64,000 bases of DNA, taken from contig NZ_SCRH01000017.1 of assembly GCF_004298145.1 (NCBI RefSeq), positions 1 to 64,000 on the forward strand, written 5' to 3'. Below the pieces are notes generated by a model. The model did not search any database. It saw nothing but the letters and a program-made list of their open reading frames with translations, and was not told where the DNA came from. Of this stretch, positions 1 through 8,371 are shown piece after piece; positions within the stretch are counted from its first letter, which is position 1; every line of letters starts with the position of its first letter. The translations under genes were made by a program, and so were the position numbers. The DNA comes from Mycobacterium sp. (GTDB taxonomy: Bacteria; Actinomycetota; Actinomycetes; Mycobacteriales; Mycobacteriaceae).

Positions 1-35
1 CGCGCACAACGGCACCGCGACCACAATTATCACCG

Positions 36-1661
36 TTAGTCGAGAGCGCAGAGTTTCCGATCAGCTGCCCGACAGAGGATCTCTACGGTGCCCGTTTGAC
101 CGTTGACGCGAACTTCGTCGCCGGTTCGGATGAGTTTGGTGCCATTCTGCGTATTGACAACGCACGGCAGGCGAAGTTCACGCGCAACAACGGCCGCGTG
201 ACTGAGGGCCCCACCGATGTCGACGACGAGCGCGGCCGATATGAACATCACCGATGCCCAGCCTGGATCGGTAAACGTCGCGACGAGGATTTCGCCCGGT
301 TCGACTTCCTCAAAATCGGGGTCGGTAAGGACACGGGCCGTACCGACTTTCACACCCGGGCTAACGCCGATTCCCGAAACGATCGAGCTGTCCACCGACA
401 GGTCGGCGTGATCGACCTCAGGTGGAGAACCTGTCCAATGCGAAGGGAGGGCAGAATACCCTTGGTACAAGTCCCTTTGAGTGCGTCGCTCATCTATCAG
501 TTCCCGAACATTCGATGGGATGCGACCGAGAAATTCGTCGGTTGTGAGGAAGAAAATATCATCGGGGCATGCGATGTCGCCCCGCTCGGCGAGACAAACA
601 CCGGCGCGGCGAGCGGCGGCTCGGGCGACGTCGAATGCCATCAGGAAGCTTTCTTTGGCTGCGCCTCGCAGTGGAATCCGTCGGGCGGCCAACCACAGGA
701 TCGCCAACGCGGCAGGTCGTTTCGCTGGCGTCAACGTGCCGAGAAGCTCGCGGGTCAACGCGGCTCTGCGCCGGCGGTGTGCCCTGTCGGCCAACCCGGG
801 GTCGGCGTCATCATCGAGTCGGGCATACCGCTCGAGGAGCGCGATGAGCGGGCCGGGGTCCTCACGCCATGTCTCACTTTTGAGTTCACCTTCGGCCGGT
901 CCGTGATAGCCGTAACGCCGTTGCACTTCGTTGATGTCACATTTGCCTCGCGAGGCATTCCAGATACCGTTGATGAGACCGGCGACCTCCGGGGAACCTG
1001 AACCGCTGAAAACCCCGGTGTCGCCGACTCCCGTGCGTTGTGTCAACGTTTCTACCGCTTCATACAGGGGTTGGACAACGGCCAGCGTGGTCATCGCCTG
1101 GAGGGCTACCGCCCGGTCAAAACGCCGCCACGCCAACCGGAATGACGCCAGCGCAGCGGCTAAAGGAAGCTCGGGTATCCGCGCACACTCCCGCAGGTAC
1201 CAGTCTGTGGTCCTCTTGTTGACCCGCCGAATGCGGCCGCTCATCGTGGCCACGAGATAAGGCACCCGCAGCGCTACCATCGGATAGCGTGACCGGGTGG
1301 GGTGGTACACCATCCCTTCGGGCGTGCGGCCCAGCATCGCCGCTACCGCTCCCTCGCCGGTTGCGCCGGGAAGGCGGTCGCCGATGACGGCAAAAATGCC
1401 CACCTGCACGGCAACTCGGCCGTAGAACCTTCGCATCAATGGTGATCGAAGCGGGGACGGCAGATCGCCATCACGTTCGGCAGCGGTGATCACGCCGATC
1501 CGAAACATCGTCTCGCGCGTGGAACGCTCGATCGTTTGAGTCCACATCGAGGCGCTAAGAGGGGTCTGCACACCCGGAATGACTTCGGCAAAGTTTGAAC
1601 TCGTCCATGTCAGGTCACCCGCCGGGTCGTTGTAAGAGTCCACTGCTATGTCATACAACAT
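36..1661 (-). CDS. PEP-utilising-enzyme-like protein lacking ATP-grasp domain
   Basis: The protein is about 541 aa. Its C-terminal 100 residues form a PEP-utiliser mobile (phosphohistidine) domain, with the motif DIGGALSHAAVVARE near residue 480 supplying the candidate phosphorylated His. The N-terminal part holds PGVQTPLS and further on YGYHGPAEGE and SWREDP, as in the central and C-terminal parts of PEP synthase and rifampin phosphotransferase-like proteins. The nucleotide-binding ATP-grasp domain of those enzymes is absent. The start at 1661 is the ATG from which homology to the paralogue at 3843-5495 resumes; the frame stays open to 1769. It is divergent from the gene at 1787. The acceptor substrate is unknown. 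It may work with an ATP-grasp partner encoded elsewhere, or be a non-catalytic derivative. Confidence 0.75.
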   Translation of the reverse strand: MLYDIAVDSYNDPAGDLTWTSSNFAEVIPGVQTPLSASMWTQTIERSTRETMFRIGVITAAERDGDLPSPLRSPLMRRFYGRVAVQVGIFAVIGDRLPGATGEGAVAAMLGRTPEGMVYHPTRSRYPMVALRVPYLVATMSGRIRRVNKRTTDWYLRECARIPELPLAAALASFRLAWRRFDRAVALQAMTTLAVVQPLYEAVETLTQRTGVGDTGVFSGSGSPEVAGLINGIWNASRGKCDINEVQRRYGYHGPAEGELKSETWREDPGPLIALLERYARLDDDADPGLADRAHRRRRAALTRELLGTLTPAKRPAALAILWLAARRIPLRGAAKESFLMAFDVARAAARRAGVCLAERGDIACPDDIFFLTTDEFLGRIPSNVRELIDERRTQRDLYQGYSALPSHWTGSPPEVDHADLSVDSSIVSGIGVSPGVKVGTARVLTDPDFEEVEPGEILVATFTDPGWASVMFISAALVVDIGGALSHAAVVARELRLPCVVNTQNGTKLIRTGDEVRVNGQTGTVEILCRAADRKLCALD

Positions 1662-1786
1662 TCCGAGACAACGTGTATATTTATTCGTGACCCCGCGCGA
1701 CTCAACGCTAGTTGGAGCCGAGGACGCGCGTGTTGATTCCTCTTCGACAGAGCGGTGGAGCTGCGCCATCGGCGGAAGGATGCGCC

Positions 1787-2836
1787 ATGACAGTGGAGAA
1801 TCGGCAGACGCCTTGGTGGGAGAGCAAAGACTCGATTTTCTTCGAGCCCACTGCGGCGGACGACTTTCTGCACCCCGACGCCAACGCGCGGGTCGAAGGC
1901 GACTCGGTCTCGGAGACTCAATACTTCGGATTCAACATCCCAGACAAGCGGATCTACGGCCTCCTATACCTATGGCACCACCCCAAGCTCGGTGTGGTCC
2001 TAGGCGGCGCCTGGGTGACGCAGGGGTTTGTGCGCCACAACTTGCAGTCTCAGGTCTTCGATTTCGTCACCTACGAGAACGATCGTTGCCTGGCACAGGA
2101 CTTGCATGACGTCCGTCTCTCTAACGGATACCGCACAAACGTCATCGAACCACTCAAACGGCACAGAGTTCGCTACGCCGATGACCGTCGCGGCAATCAC
2201 ATCGATCTCGAGTTCGAGGCGTTGATGCCGCCCGCACTTACCAAGGGCGGGTTGCACTTTGAACAGGGGATGCGTGCAGTGGGGACGGTGACCTTGGCGG
2301 GGGAGGCGCACTCGGTCGACTGCTTCAATGTCCGCGACCGGTCCTGGGGCGCCGTGCGCCCCGAGCATATTCAGCCGTTTGCCCCGTTCACGTGGATGAA
2401 CTGCGTCTTCGGCGATGACCTGATCTTCGCCTGCACGGCGCTGGACACACCCGACACCAACCCCGAATGGGAAGACACCTTGCCGCGCCCGGTGGAGGAC
2501 AGCCTTATCAACGGCTGGGTCTGGCGGGACGGCGAACTTGTCGCGATCACGTCGGTCACACGAAAGCTGACCCGTCGCGATTTTGATTCCTTACTCCCGA
2601 TGTCCGCCGAGCTGGCATTCGTGGACGCACACGGACGCGAGTACAACCTCAGCGCACAGACTCTCGCAGGTGGAAATTGGCGAACCTGGCAGAACTTCGA
2701 CGCGGCGTACTGCCTGGCGCGCTGGGAACTCGACGGTCGGGTGTCCTACGGCGATTTCCAAGAAGTGCAAGGTGCGGACTACATCCGCCACTTCATGAGA
2801 CGCCCGCCGCAGCTGGGAAGCGTCTCCCAGACGTGA
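1787..2836 (+). CDS. Conserved protein with RDRSWG motif (CrtC/DUF7064-like)
   Basis: The protein is 349 aa. It is soluble-looking and rich in aromatic residues. It carries the sequence VRDRSWGAVRPE at about residue 185 and regularly spaced Trp and Phe residues, which suggests a beta-rich lipocalin-like fold of the carotenoid hydratase (CrtC)/AttH or DUF7064/7065 kind. That assignment is by pattern only. The ATG at 1787 was chosen because GGAAGGA at 1774-1780 is a well-placed ribosome binding site; the frame stays open upstream to 1712. It is divergent from the PEP-utiliser-like gene with 125 bp between starts, so the two may be co-regulated. Function is unknown; a role on a lipid or isoprenoid ligand is plausible but not shown. 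Confidence 0.7.
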   Translation: MTVENRQTPWWESKDSIFFEPTAADDFLHPDANARVEGDSVSETQYFGFNIPDKRIYGLLYLWHHPKLGVVLGGAWVTQGFVRHNLQSQVFDFVTYENDRCLAQDLHDVRLSNGYRTNVIEPLKRHRVRYADDRRGNHIDLEFEALMPPALTKGGLHFEQGMRAVGTVTLAGEAHSVDCFNVRDRSWGAVRPEHIQPFAPFTWMNCVFGDDLIFACTALDTPDTNPEWEDTLPRPVEDSLINGWVWRDGELVAITSVTRKLTRRDFDSLLPMSAELAFVDAHGREYNLSAQTLAGGNWRTWQNFDAAYCLARWELDGRVSYGDFQEVQGADYIRHFMRRPPQLGSVSQT

Positions 2837-2903
2837 GGCCGGTGTGACGGGTGGCCGTCATAGCCAAGTTCCAACCCCGCCATCCGTCTGGGCCCCAACG
2901 GAC

Positions 2904-3674
2904 TTAGTCACCGTTGAACGATCGTTCTCTGAGCAGCAGCTCGACCTCCGCGGCGAGGTCGTCCAGCGTTTTACCTGGCGTGTCCGGGTGAGTCTCCTGA
3001 TGCCGGACGGCTCCGAGGAGCAGCACGGTGTCGACCAGGATCCATGCGGCGAACACGAACACGATCAGCCACCAGGCGAGCAGGCCGTTCCAGGCAAATG
3101 GGCCGGTCTTGAAGAAGTAGATCAACGAGGCGGGGAAGAACATCATCACGATCCAGAAGTTGAAATAGCCGGCCCAGCGGGGGAACGCCGGTACCGGCCG
3201 AGCATCCTTCAGGATCGCTGCGCCCATCACGAAGCCCTGGACAACCGCAGTCGACAGGATGCCCAGGAACGGCAGCCAGGCCAGGTCATTGAGGCGCTGA
3301 ATGATCTCCGCGTCCCCTTCGGGGCGGAATGCAGCGACCTGCCAGAAGGCGCACGGGAAGATCAGTTCGAGTACCAGGCACGCTCCGCACATCAGCATGG
3401 TGTAGGTCAGCGGCGAGGTGCGGCCCTCGATCCGTTTCATCTGAACTGCCCACGCCGCACACCACGGGAGCATCAACGCTCCCGCCAACATGTTGATGAG
3501 CATTCCGATACGGATACCGGAGGTGTTGCTCGCGAAGAACTCCTTGATCTCCTGCGGACCCAACTGCGGTGACGGCGGCGGAACGAAACGAGCGATGCCC
3601 CAAAAACCGAGAAAAAACAAGGCGACCCAGGCGAAACCGAGGTAGGCGCTGATTTTCTGCGTACGAATGCCCAT
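2904..3674 (-). CDS. Integral membrane protein, six predicted helices
   Basis: The protein is 256 aa. Hydrophobic stretches at roughly residues 10-30, 55-75, 92-114, 138-158, 170-190 and 196-220 suggest six transmembrane helices. The C-terminal 35 residues are charged and probably cytoplasmic. No catalytic motif was seen. It begins with ATG at 3674 and ends convergently with the gene at 1787-2836. It lies between the two PEP-utiliser paralogues, which suggests one functional neighbourhood, although each gene has its own orientation. I do not recognise a characterised family. Confidence 0.7.
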   Translation of the reverse strand: MGIRTQKISAYLGFAWVALFFLGFWGIARFVPPPSPQLGPQEIKEFFASNTSGIRIGMLINMLAGALMLPWCAAWAVQMKRIEGRTSPLTYTMLMCGACLVLELIFPCAFWQVAAFRPEGDAEIIQRLNDLAWLPFLGILSTAVVQGFVMGAAILKDARPVPAFPRWAGYFNFWIVMMFFPASLIYFFKTGPFAWNGLLAWWLIVFVFAAWILVDTVLLLGAVRHQETHPDTPGKTLDDLAAEVELLLRERSFNGD

Positions 3675-3842
3675 GAGCCCTTTTCCTTGCCTAGAGGTCA
3701 GGTTCTCGCGCTCCTCATCGGCGCGGTCGGGTAAAGGTTACGGAATTTTCAGCAGTCGTGTCTCATATTTGCAAAGGGCGTGGTGCGTCAGCCAAAATAC
3801 CCTGTTAACGATCGCTCACGACACGCACGAGGGAGCCACTCA

Positions 3843-5495
3843 ATGAATGAAGCGTTGCCTTCGATTGACGAGCTGAGATGGCCGGACCCTCTGCATGAGC
3901 ACAGCGCTGCGCGGACCTACTGGACCACGGTCAACGTCGGCGAGGCGATGCCGGGGGTGCCGACGCCCCTGTCCTGGTCGATATTCGCCATCGGCAACGA
4001 GGTGTCGGTGCCGCGCACCTATTTTCGGATGGGTGTGTTTGCGCGCCGGGAGATGGTGCGCGCGGAGCGCATCGACGACCGGTTCGCGGCGGTGTTCTAC
4101 GGTCGTGCGGCGATGAACGTGACCCGACTGCGCGGGGTCGCCGACCTGACCCCGGGCACCTCTGGTGACGCGATGGAGGCACAGCTGCTCGGTTCGGTGC
4201 GCAGCGGCGTCGCCAGCCATAACTCCTTGCGCCGGTTGCCCTTCGTCGCTGTGAAATTTCCCTTCGAAGCAGCCCGTCTGCCGTCCCAGTTACGCAACCT
4301 CTACACCGATCAACATCGCTGGTGGTCCGACGAGACCAGTGGTGTCCGCCCGCGCGACAGCGTGGCACTGCTCGCCGACGCGGTCGAACGCTTCGACAGC
4401 GCGATGTGTGTCCACGTCATCGGTGTCGCCGTCACTCAGGCGCTCTTCGACCAGTTGAGCCGGCTTGCCGAAGTCGCGGGTGAACCGGGGCTGATTAATG
4501 AGTTAGCCGGTGGTTACGGCAATTTCGAGGAAGCCGATATGGTGACCGCGTTGTGGCAGGTGTCGCGGGGCCTGCTCTCGGTGGACGAATTCGTGTCGCG
4601 CTACGGGTTCCACGGCCCGGAGGAAGGAGAGATCTCCGCGACCTCGTGGCGCGAGGATCCGAATCAGGCGAGCGTCATCGCCAGGAAGTACGCGGACCGC
4701 GGTGTCGAGGATGGGGCCGCGGCCCAGGATGCCAGGCGCGCGCGCCGGGTGACGGCCGAACGGAAGCTGCTGGCCAAATTACCTGCGGCTCAACGCATCA
4801 AAGCCAGAATGTTACTGCGGCTCGCCCAGCGATACCTGCCCCTTCGCGAAGTCGGCAAAGCCGCCTATCTGATGGCGCTGGATGTCGCACGGTTCGCGGC
4901 GCGCCGCCACGGCGAGGAACTGGCGCGCTCAGGCGAATTCGCCGCCGCCGATGACATCTTTTCGTTCACCGCGGACGAGGTGTTGCGCGGTCTGGCGGGT
5001 GACGCCGACATCGCCGACGTGGCGGCATGGCGCAGAGCCAAGCGTAGGGAGTACCAATCCCTGATCATCCCGGACCGCTGGGAGGGTAACCCCGAGGCGC
5101 AGATCGCCACCGCCGGTGCGCATGCGCAGCCCGGTGATGTCATCACCGGGGTGTCCATCACCAACGGTGTGGTGGAAGGGTTCGCCCGAGTAGCCGCCAC
5201 ACTGGACGTCGCCGAGGATCTCGAAGAGGATGAGATCTTGGTCTGCGAGGTCACCGATCCGGCATGGTGTGCGCTGTTCCCGCTGGTCGCGGGCATGGTC
5301 GTCGATATCGGTGGGCCGTTGAGCCATGCTGCGATCGTCGCCCGCGAGATGGGTATCCCGTGCATCGTGAACACCAAAGATGCCGTCTCGCGCCTGTCGA
5401 CAGGCATGCGGTTGCGCCTCGACGCGTCCAGCGGAACGGTCAGCGTTCTCGAAGCGGTGCCGCCGAGGAGTCTGAGGGTCAACACCTCCGGCTGA
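3843..5495 (+). CDS. PEP-utilising-enzyme-like protein lacking ATP-grasp domain (paralogue)
   Basis: The protein is 550 aa and clearly paralogous to the one at 36-1661. Shared blocks include PGVPTPLSWS near the N-terminus, YGFHGPEEGE, SWREDP and, near residue 495, DIGGPLSHAAIVARE with the candidate phospho-His. As in the paralogue, no ATP-grasp domain is present. The ATG at 3843 is preceded by GAGGGAG at about 3829-3835, which decides the start over the upstream in-frame codon at 3780. The final bases nearly abut the convergent quinone oxidoreductase gene. The phosphotransfer substrate is unknown. Confidence 0.75.
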   Translation: MNEALPSIDELRWPDPLHEHSAARTYWTTVNVGEAMPGVPTPLSWSIFAIGNEVSVPRTYFRMGVFARREMVRAERIDDRFAAVFYGRAAMNVTRLRGVADLTPGTSGDAMEAQLLGSVRSGVASHNSLRRLPFVAVKFPFEAARLPSQLRNLYTDQHRWWSDETSGVRPRDSVALLADAVERFDSAMCVHVIGVAVTQALFDQLSRLAEVAGEPGLINELAGGYGNFEEADMVTALWQVSRGLLSVDEFVSRYGFHGPEEGEISATSWREDPNQASVIARKYADRGVEDGAAAQDARRARRVTAERKLLAKLPAAQRIKARMLLRLAQRYLPLREVGKAAYLMALDVARFAARRHGEELARSGEFAAADDIFSFTADEVLRGLAGDADIADVAAWRRAKRREYQSLIIPDRWEGNPEAQIATAGAHAQPGDVITGVSITNGVVEGFARVAATLDVAEDLEEDEILVCEVTDPAWCALFPLVAGMVVDIGGPLSHAAIVAREMGIPCIVNTKDAVSRLSTGMRLRLDASSGTVSVLEAVPPRSLRVNTSG

Positions 5496-5500
5496 ATCCG

Positions 5501-6472
5501 TCAATCGCGGACGCGGAGCACGACCTTGCCCTTGGCGGTGCGGTTCTCCAGGGAGGCGACCGCGGCCGCGGCTTCGTCCAGCGGGTAGGTCGCCGGCGCG
5601 GGCGGGGCCAACTCCCCCGAGGTGAGCAGTCGCTCGAGCCCGGCCCACTGCTCGGCCAGCGCGCCCGGATGCGTCCCCGCCCACGCGCCCCAGCCCACAC
5701 CGACGACGTCAATGTTGTTGAGCAGCAATCGGTTTACCTTGACGGTGGGGATTTCACCACCGGTGAACCCGACGACCAGCAGTCGTCCGCCGGGAGTAAG
5801 CGAGCGCAGGGAATCGGTGAACCGGTCGCCGCCGACCGGGTCGAGGACGATGTCGACGCCGCGGCCGTGGGTCAACTCGTGCACCGCGTCCTTGAAGCCG
5901 TCGGCCAGCACCACGTCCGTCGCGCCGGCGGCCGTGGCGATATCGGCCTTGTCCGGCGTGCTGACCACGGCGATGGTGCGCGAGGCCCCCAGCGCAGGCG
6001 CCAGCCGCAGCGCCGAGGTCCCGATGCCGCCGGCCGCGCCGTGGACCAGCACCGACTCGCCGCGCTGCAGTCGGCCCCGCACGGTCAGCGAGAAGTACAC
6101 CGTCAGGTCATTGAACAGCAGGCCGGCGCCCGCCTCGAAGCTCACGTTGTCGGGCAGCTTGAACACCCGGTCCGGGGCCAGCACCGCGACCTCGGCCATG
6201 CCGCCGGACAACATCGTGAGCCCGACCACCCGGTCGCCGGGACGGACGTGCGCGCCCTCGGGGGCCGATCTGACCACGCCGGCGATCTCGGCGCCGAGCA
6301 CGAACGGCAACTCCGGTCGGTATTGGTAGAGGCCCCGGGTGAGCAGGGCATCCGGGAACGCCACCCCGGCGGCGTGCACGTCGACGACGACCCCGTCACC
6401 CGCCGGCTCGTCGATGTCGGCCAACTCGATCGCGTCTGGACCATCGAGCCGCGTCACCCGTACCGCGCGCAT
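5501..6472 (-). CDS. fadB4: NADPH:quinone oxidoreductase, zinc-independent MDR family
   Basis: The protein is 323 aa and belongs to the medium-chain dehydrogenase/reductase superfamily, quinone oxidoreductase branch. It has a GroES-like N-terminus and a Rossmann domain with VLVHGAAGGIGTSALRLA near residue 140. No structural zinc Cys cluster is present. The end KGKVVLRVRD is typical of this family. From memory it closely resembles M. tuberculosis FadB4 (Rv3141) in length and sequence. Despite its name, FadB4 is a quinone oxidoreductase rather than a beta-oxidation dehydrogenase. The ATG at 6472 is preceded by GGAGG at ideal spacing. It is convergent with the preceding gene. Confidence 0.8.
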   Translation of the reverse strand: MRAVRVTRLDGPDAIELADIDEPAGDGVVVDVHAAGVAFPDALLTRGLYQYRPELPFVLGAEIAGVVRSAPEGAHVRPGDRVVGLTMLSGGMAEVAVLAPDRVFKLPDNVSFEAGAGLLFNDLTVYFSLTVRGRLQRGESVLVHGAAGGIGTSALRLAPALGASRTIAVVSTPDKADIATAAGATDVVLADGFKDAVHELTHGRGVDIVLDPVGGDRFTDSLRSLTPGGRLLVVGFTGGEIPTVKVNRLLLNNIDVVGVGWGAWAGTHPGALAEQWAGLERLLTSGELAPPAPATYPLDEAAAAVASLENRTAKGKVVLRVRD

Positions 6473-6591
6473 GCCACCTCCGTCGTCATTGCACTCGAGA
6501 TAAGCGCTCGACCAGCCTACTGCCGCCTCAAAAACCGCCCGCGACCCGCACCACCGCCCCGGGGAGAATTTGCCGGCGCGCACCTGATCGA

Positions 6592-6759
6592 TCACCCCGG
6601 CGCAATCCACCCGCCCACCCGGCGCGCCTTGCCGAGCGGCCGCGGCCCGGCGTCGGGATCGGCGGGCAGCCGGCCGATAACCTCCGCGGCGCCAAGGGTT
6701 TTCAGCCGCTCGGCGGCCTCGTGACCACAATGGCGCCCGCCGCCGGCATCAGCAGTAGA
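6592..6759 (-). pseudogene. Remnant of acryloyl-CoA reductase (AcuI/YhdH)-like gene
   Basis: The frame that continues directly past the antiporter stop codon reads about 55 codons to a TGA at 6592-6594. It includes HEAAERLKTLGAAEVIGRL followed by RPLGKARRVGGWI. This matches in order the NADPH-domain segment of AcuI/YhdH MDR enzymes, which have a pattern like LKxLGAxxV..R......RPLxKxxWAG. There is no start codon, no N-terminal part and no C-terminal part, so this is at best a decayed internal fragment. The match is from memory and covers about 40 residues. Coincidental coding-like sequence in GC-rich DNA remains possible. Confidence 0.45.
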
Positions 6760-8262
6760 TCAGTCCGGTTCGCCGTACTCGTCGAACCAGTACGCCAGTT
6801 TGCCGCGGCGACTCACCGCACGGAGTCTGCGTTCGGTGGGGGCACGCGTCTTGGGTGTGGTGACGATGAGCAGTTCATCGCCGGCCTGGATACGGGTGTG
6901 GGGCGCGGGGACGAACGTGCGGCCCTTCCGGATGATCAGGGTGATGACACTGGGGTCCGGTAGCCGCAATTCGAGCACCGAGACGTTGTGCAGCCGGGAC
7001 GGTGGCGACACCGTCATCGTCAACAGTTCGGCCTCCAGCACGTCCAGGGGAGCCGCCTCCACCTGGATCTCACGGGTGGCCTCACCGGAGATCAGCCCGA
7101 GCTTGTGGGCGAGCAGGCCCAACCCGGGACCCTGGATCAGGGTGAAGACCACGACCAGAATGAACACGATGTTGAGCAGCCGATAGCTGTCCGCGACACC
7201 TTCGACGATGGGAAATGTCGCCAGCACGATCGGGACCGCGCCACGCAAGCCGGCCCACGAGAGAAACACCTGCTCGCGCCACGGCACCCGGAACGGGGCG
7301 AGGGAGATCAGCACCGAGAGCGGCCGACCGAGCAACAGCAGCACCGCGCCGACGACGATGGCCGGTATCAGCTCGCCGCGCAACTGGCTCGGGCTCACCA
7401 ACAGACCGAGGAGGACGAACAGCCCGATCTGGGCGAGCCAGCCGAGCCCTTCGGCGAAAGACCGGGTGGCCGAGCGATGGGGCAAACCCGAGTTCGCCAG
7501 CATCACGGCGGACAGATACGCGGCGATGAACCCGCTGGCGTGAGCGCTGGCCGCCGCCGCGAACGCCACCATGCCCAGCGCAAACGTCGCCAACGGATAG
7601 AGCCCGGAGGCCGGTAGCGCCGCCCTGCGCAGTGCGAACGCGCCGAGGAGCCCGCTGAACAATCCGACCGCAACCCCGACGACCAGCTCGTACACCACGC
7701 CGGTCGCGGCGGTTCCCGGCGCAAGGGTCAGCGGCGTCGTGCTGAACATGAGCACGAGAATCGCGGCGGGCGCGTCATTGAATCCGGACTCGGCCTCGAG
7801 GAGCCCGGCGACGCGCCTGGGCAACGGCAGGACGCGCAGCACCGAGAACACCGCGGCAGCGTCGGTGGGCGAAACGATGGCGCCGAGTAGCAGTGAGAGC
7901 TGCCAGTTCATGCCGAGCAGCAGGTGCGCGCCCGCGGCGGTGACCATCATGCTGACGCCCACCCCGACGGTGGCCAGAACACCCGCAGGCGCCAACAGTT
8001 TGCGGATATCGGCAAACCGGGTCGTCAGGCCGCCCTCGACCAGGATGACGGCCAGTGCCGTCGTGCCGAGGTCGCTGGACAGTAGAACGTTGTTGAATTC
8101 CAGCCCCAGCCCGTCGTTGCCGAGGGCGACGCCGACCCCCAGGAACAGCAGCAGGCTGGGCAACCCGACTTTGGCGGCCACCCGGGTCGCGACGATGCTG
8201 GCCAGCAGCACGAGCCCCCCGACCAGCAGCGTCACGTACAGCTGCTGCAAGGTCATATTCAT
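6760..8262 (-). CDS. CPA1-type K+/H+ antiporter with C-terminal TrkA-C domain (CvrA/NhaP2-like)
   Basis: The protein is 500 aa. About twelve hydrophobic helices span residues 5-385. Family motifs are AIVSPTDAAAVFSVL near residue 135 and EAESGFNDAPAAILV near residue 160; the Asp residues form the ion-binding site of CPA antiporters. The C-terminal part, about residues 400-480, resembles a RCK-C/TrkA-C ligand-binding domain. It ends in a short charged tail. Two ATGs lie close together at the N-terminus (residues 1 and 3); the first is used here. It is divergent from a TrkA-type protein, which suggests a shared role in potassium and proton homeostasis. Confidence 0.85.
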   Translation of the reverse strand: MNMTLQQLYVTLLVGGLVLLASIVATRVAAKVGLPSLLLFLGVGVALGNDGLGLEFNNVLLSSDLGTTALAVILVEGGLTTRFADIRKLLAPAGVLATVGVGVSMMVTAAGAHLLLGMNWQLSLLLGAIVSPTDAAAVFSVLRVLPLPRRVAGLLEAESGFNDAPAAILVLMFSTTPLTLAPGTAATGVVYELVVGVAVGLFSGLLGAFALRRAALPASGLYPLATFALGMVAFAAAASAHASGFIAAYLSAVMLANSGLPHRSATRSFAEGLGWLAQIGLFVLLGLLVSPSQLRGELIPAIVVGAVLLLLGRPLSVLISLAPFRVPWREQVFLSWAGLRGAVPIVLATFPIVEGVADSYRLLNIVFILVVVFTLIQGPGLGLLAHKLGLISGEATREIQVEAAPLDVLEAELLTMTVSPPSRLHNVSVLELRLPDPSVITLIIRKGRTFVPAPHTRIQAGDELLIVTTPKTRAPTERRLRAVSRRGKLAYWFDEYGEPD

Positions 8263-8312
8263 CGCCGTTCGGTCGCGGCTCGGTCAGCAAAGTCGGGTTG
8301 TGTGCGAGAGAA

Positions 8313-8331
8313 TCACTAGTAACACTAATGA
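8313..8331. promoter_or_regulatory. Inverted repeat operator candidate between divergent K+ genes
   Basis: TCACTAGT and ACTAATGA are separated by three bases and match as inverted repeats at 7 of 8 positions. The site lies about 50 bp before the antiporter start (8262) and 40 bp before the TrkA-type start (8372). It is the only evident dyad in this 109-bp divergent spacer. The binding protein is unknown. Confidence 0.4.
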
Positions 8332-8371
8332 CAAGCTGGGTACACGCTGAACGGCGGTCAGGAGAGTGGAC

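Noticed and set aside
1703..1714. CAAC-N4-GTTG inverted repeat in the divergent spacer 1662-1786
   Set aside because: Arms of four bases are too short to support an operator call.
2916..2927. Perfect 12-bp palindrome GAACGATCGTTC
   Set aside because: It lies in the last codons of the membrane-protein gene, between two convergent stops, where an operator is unlikely. Only one copy was seen.
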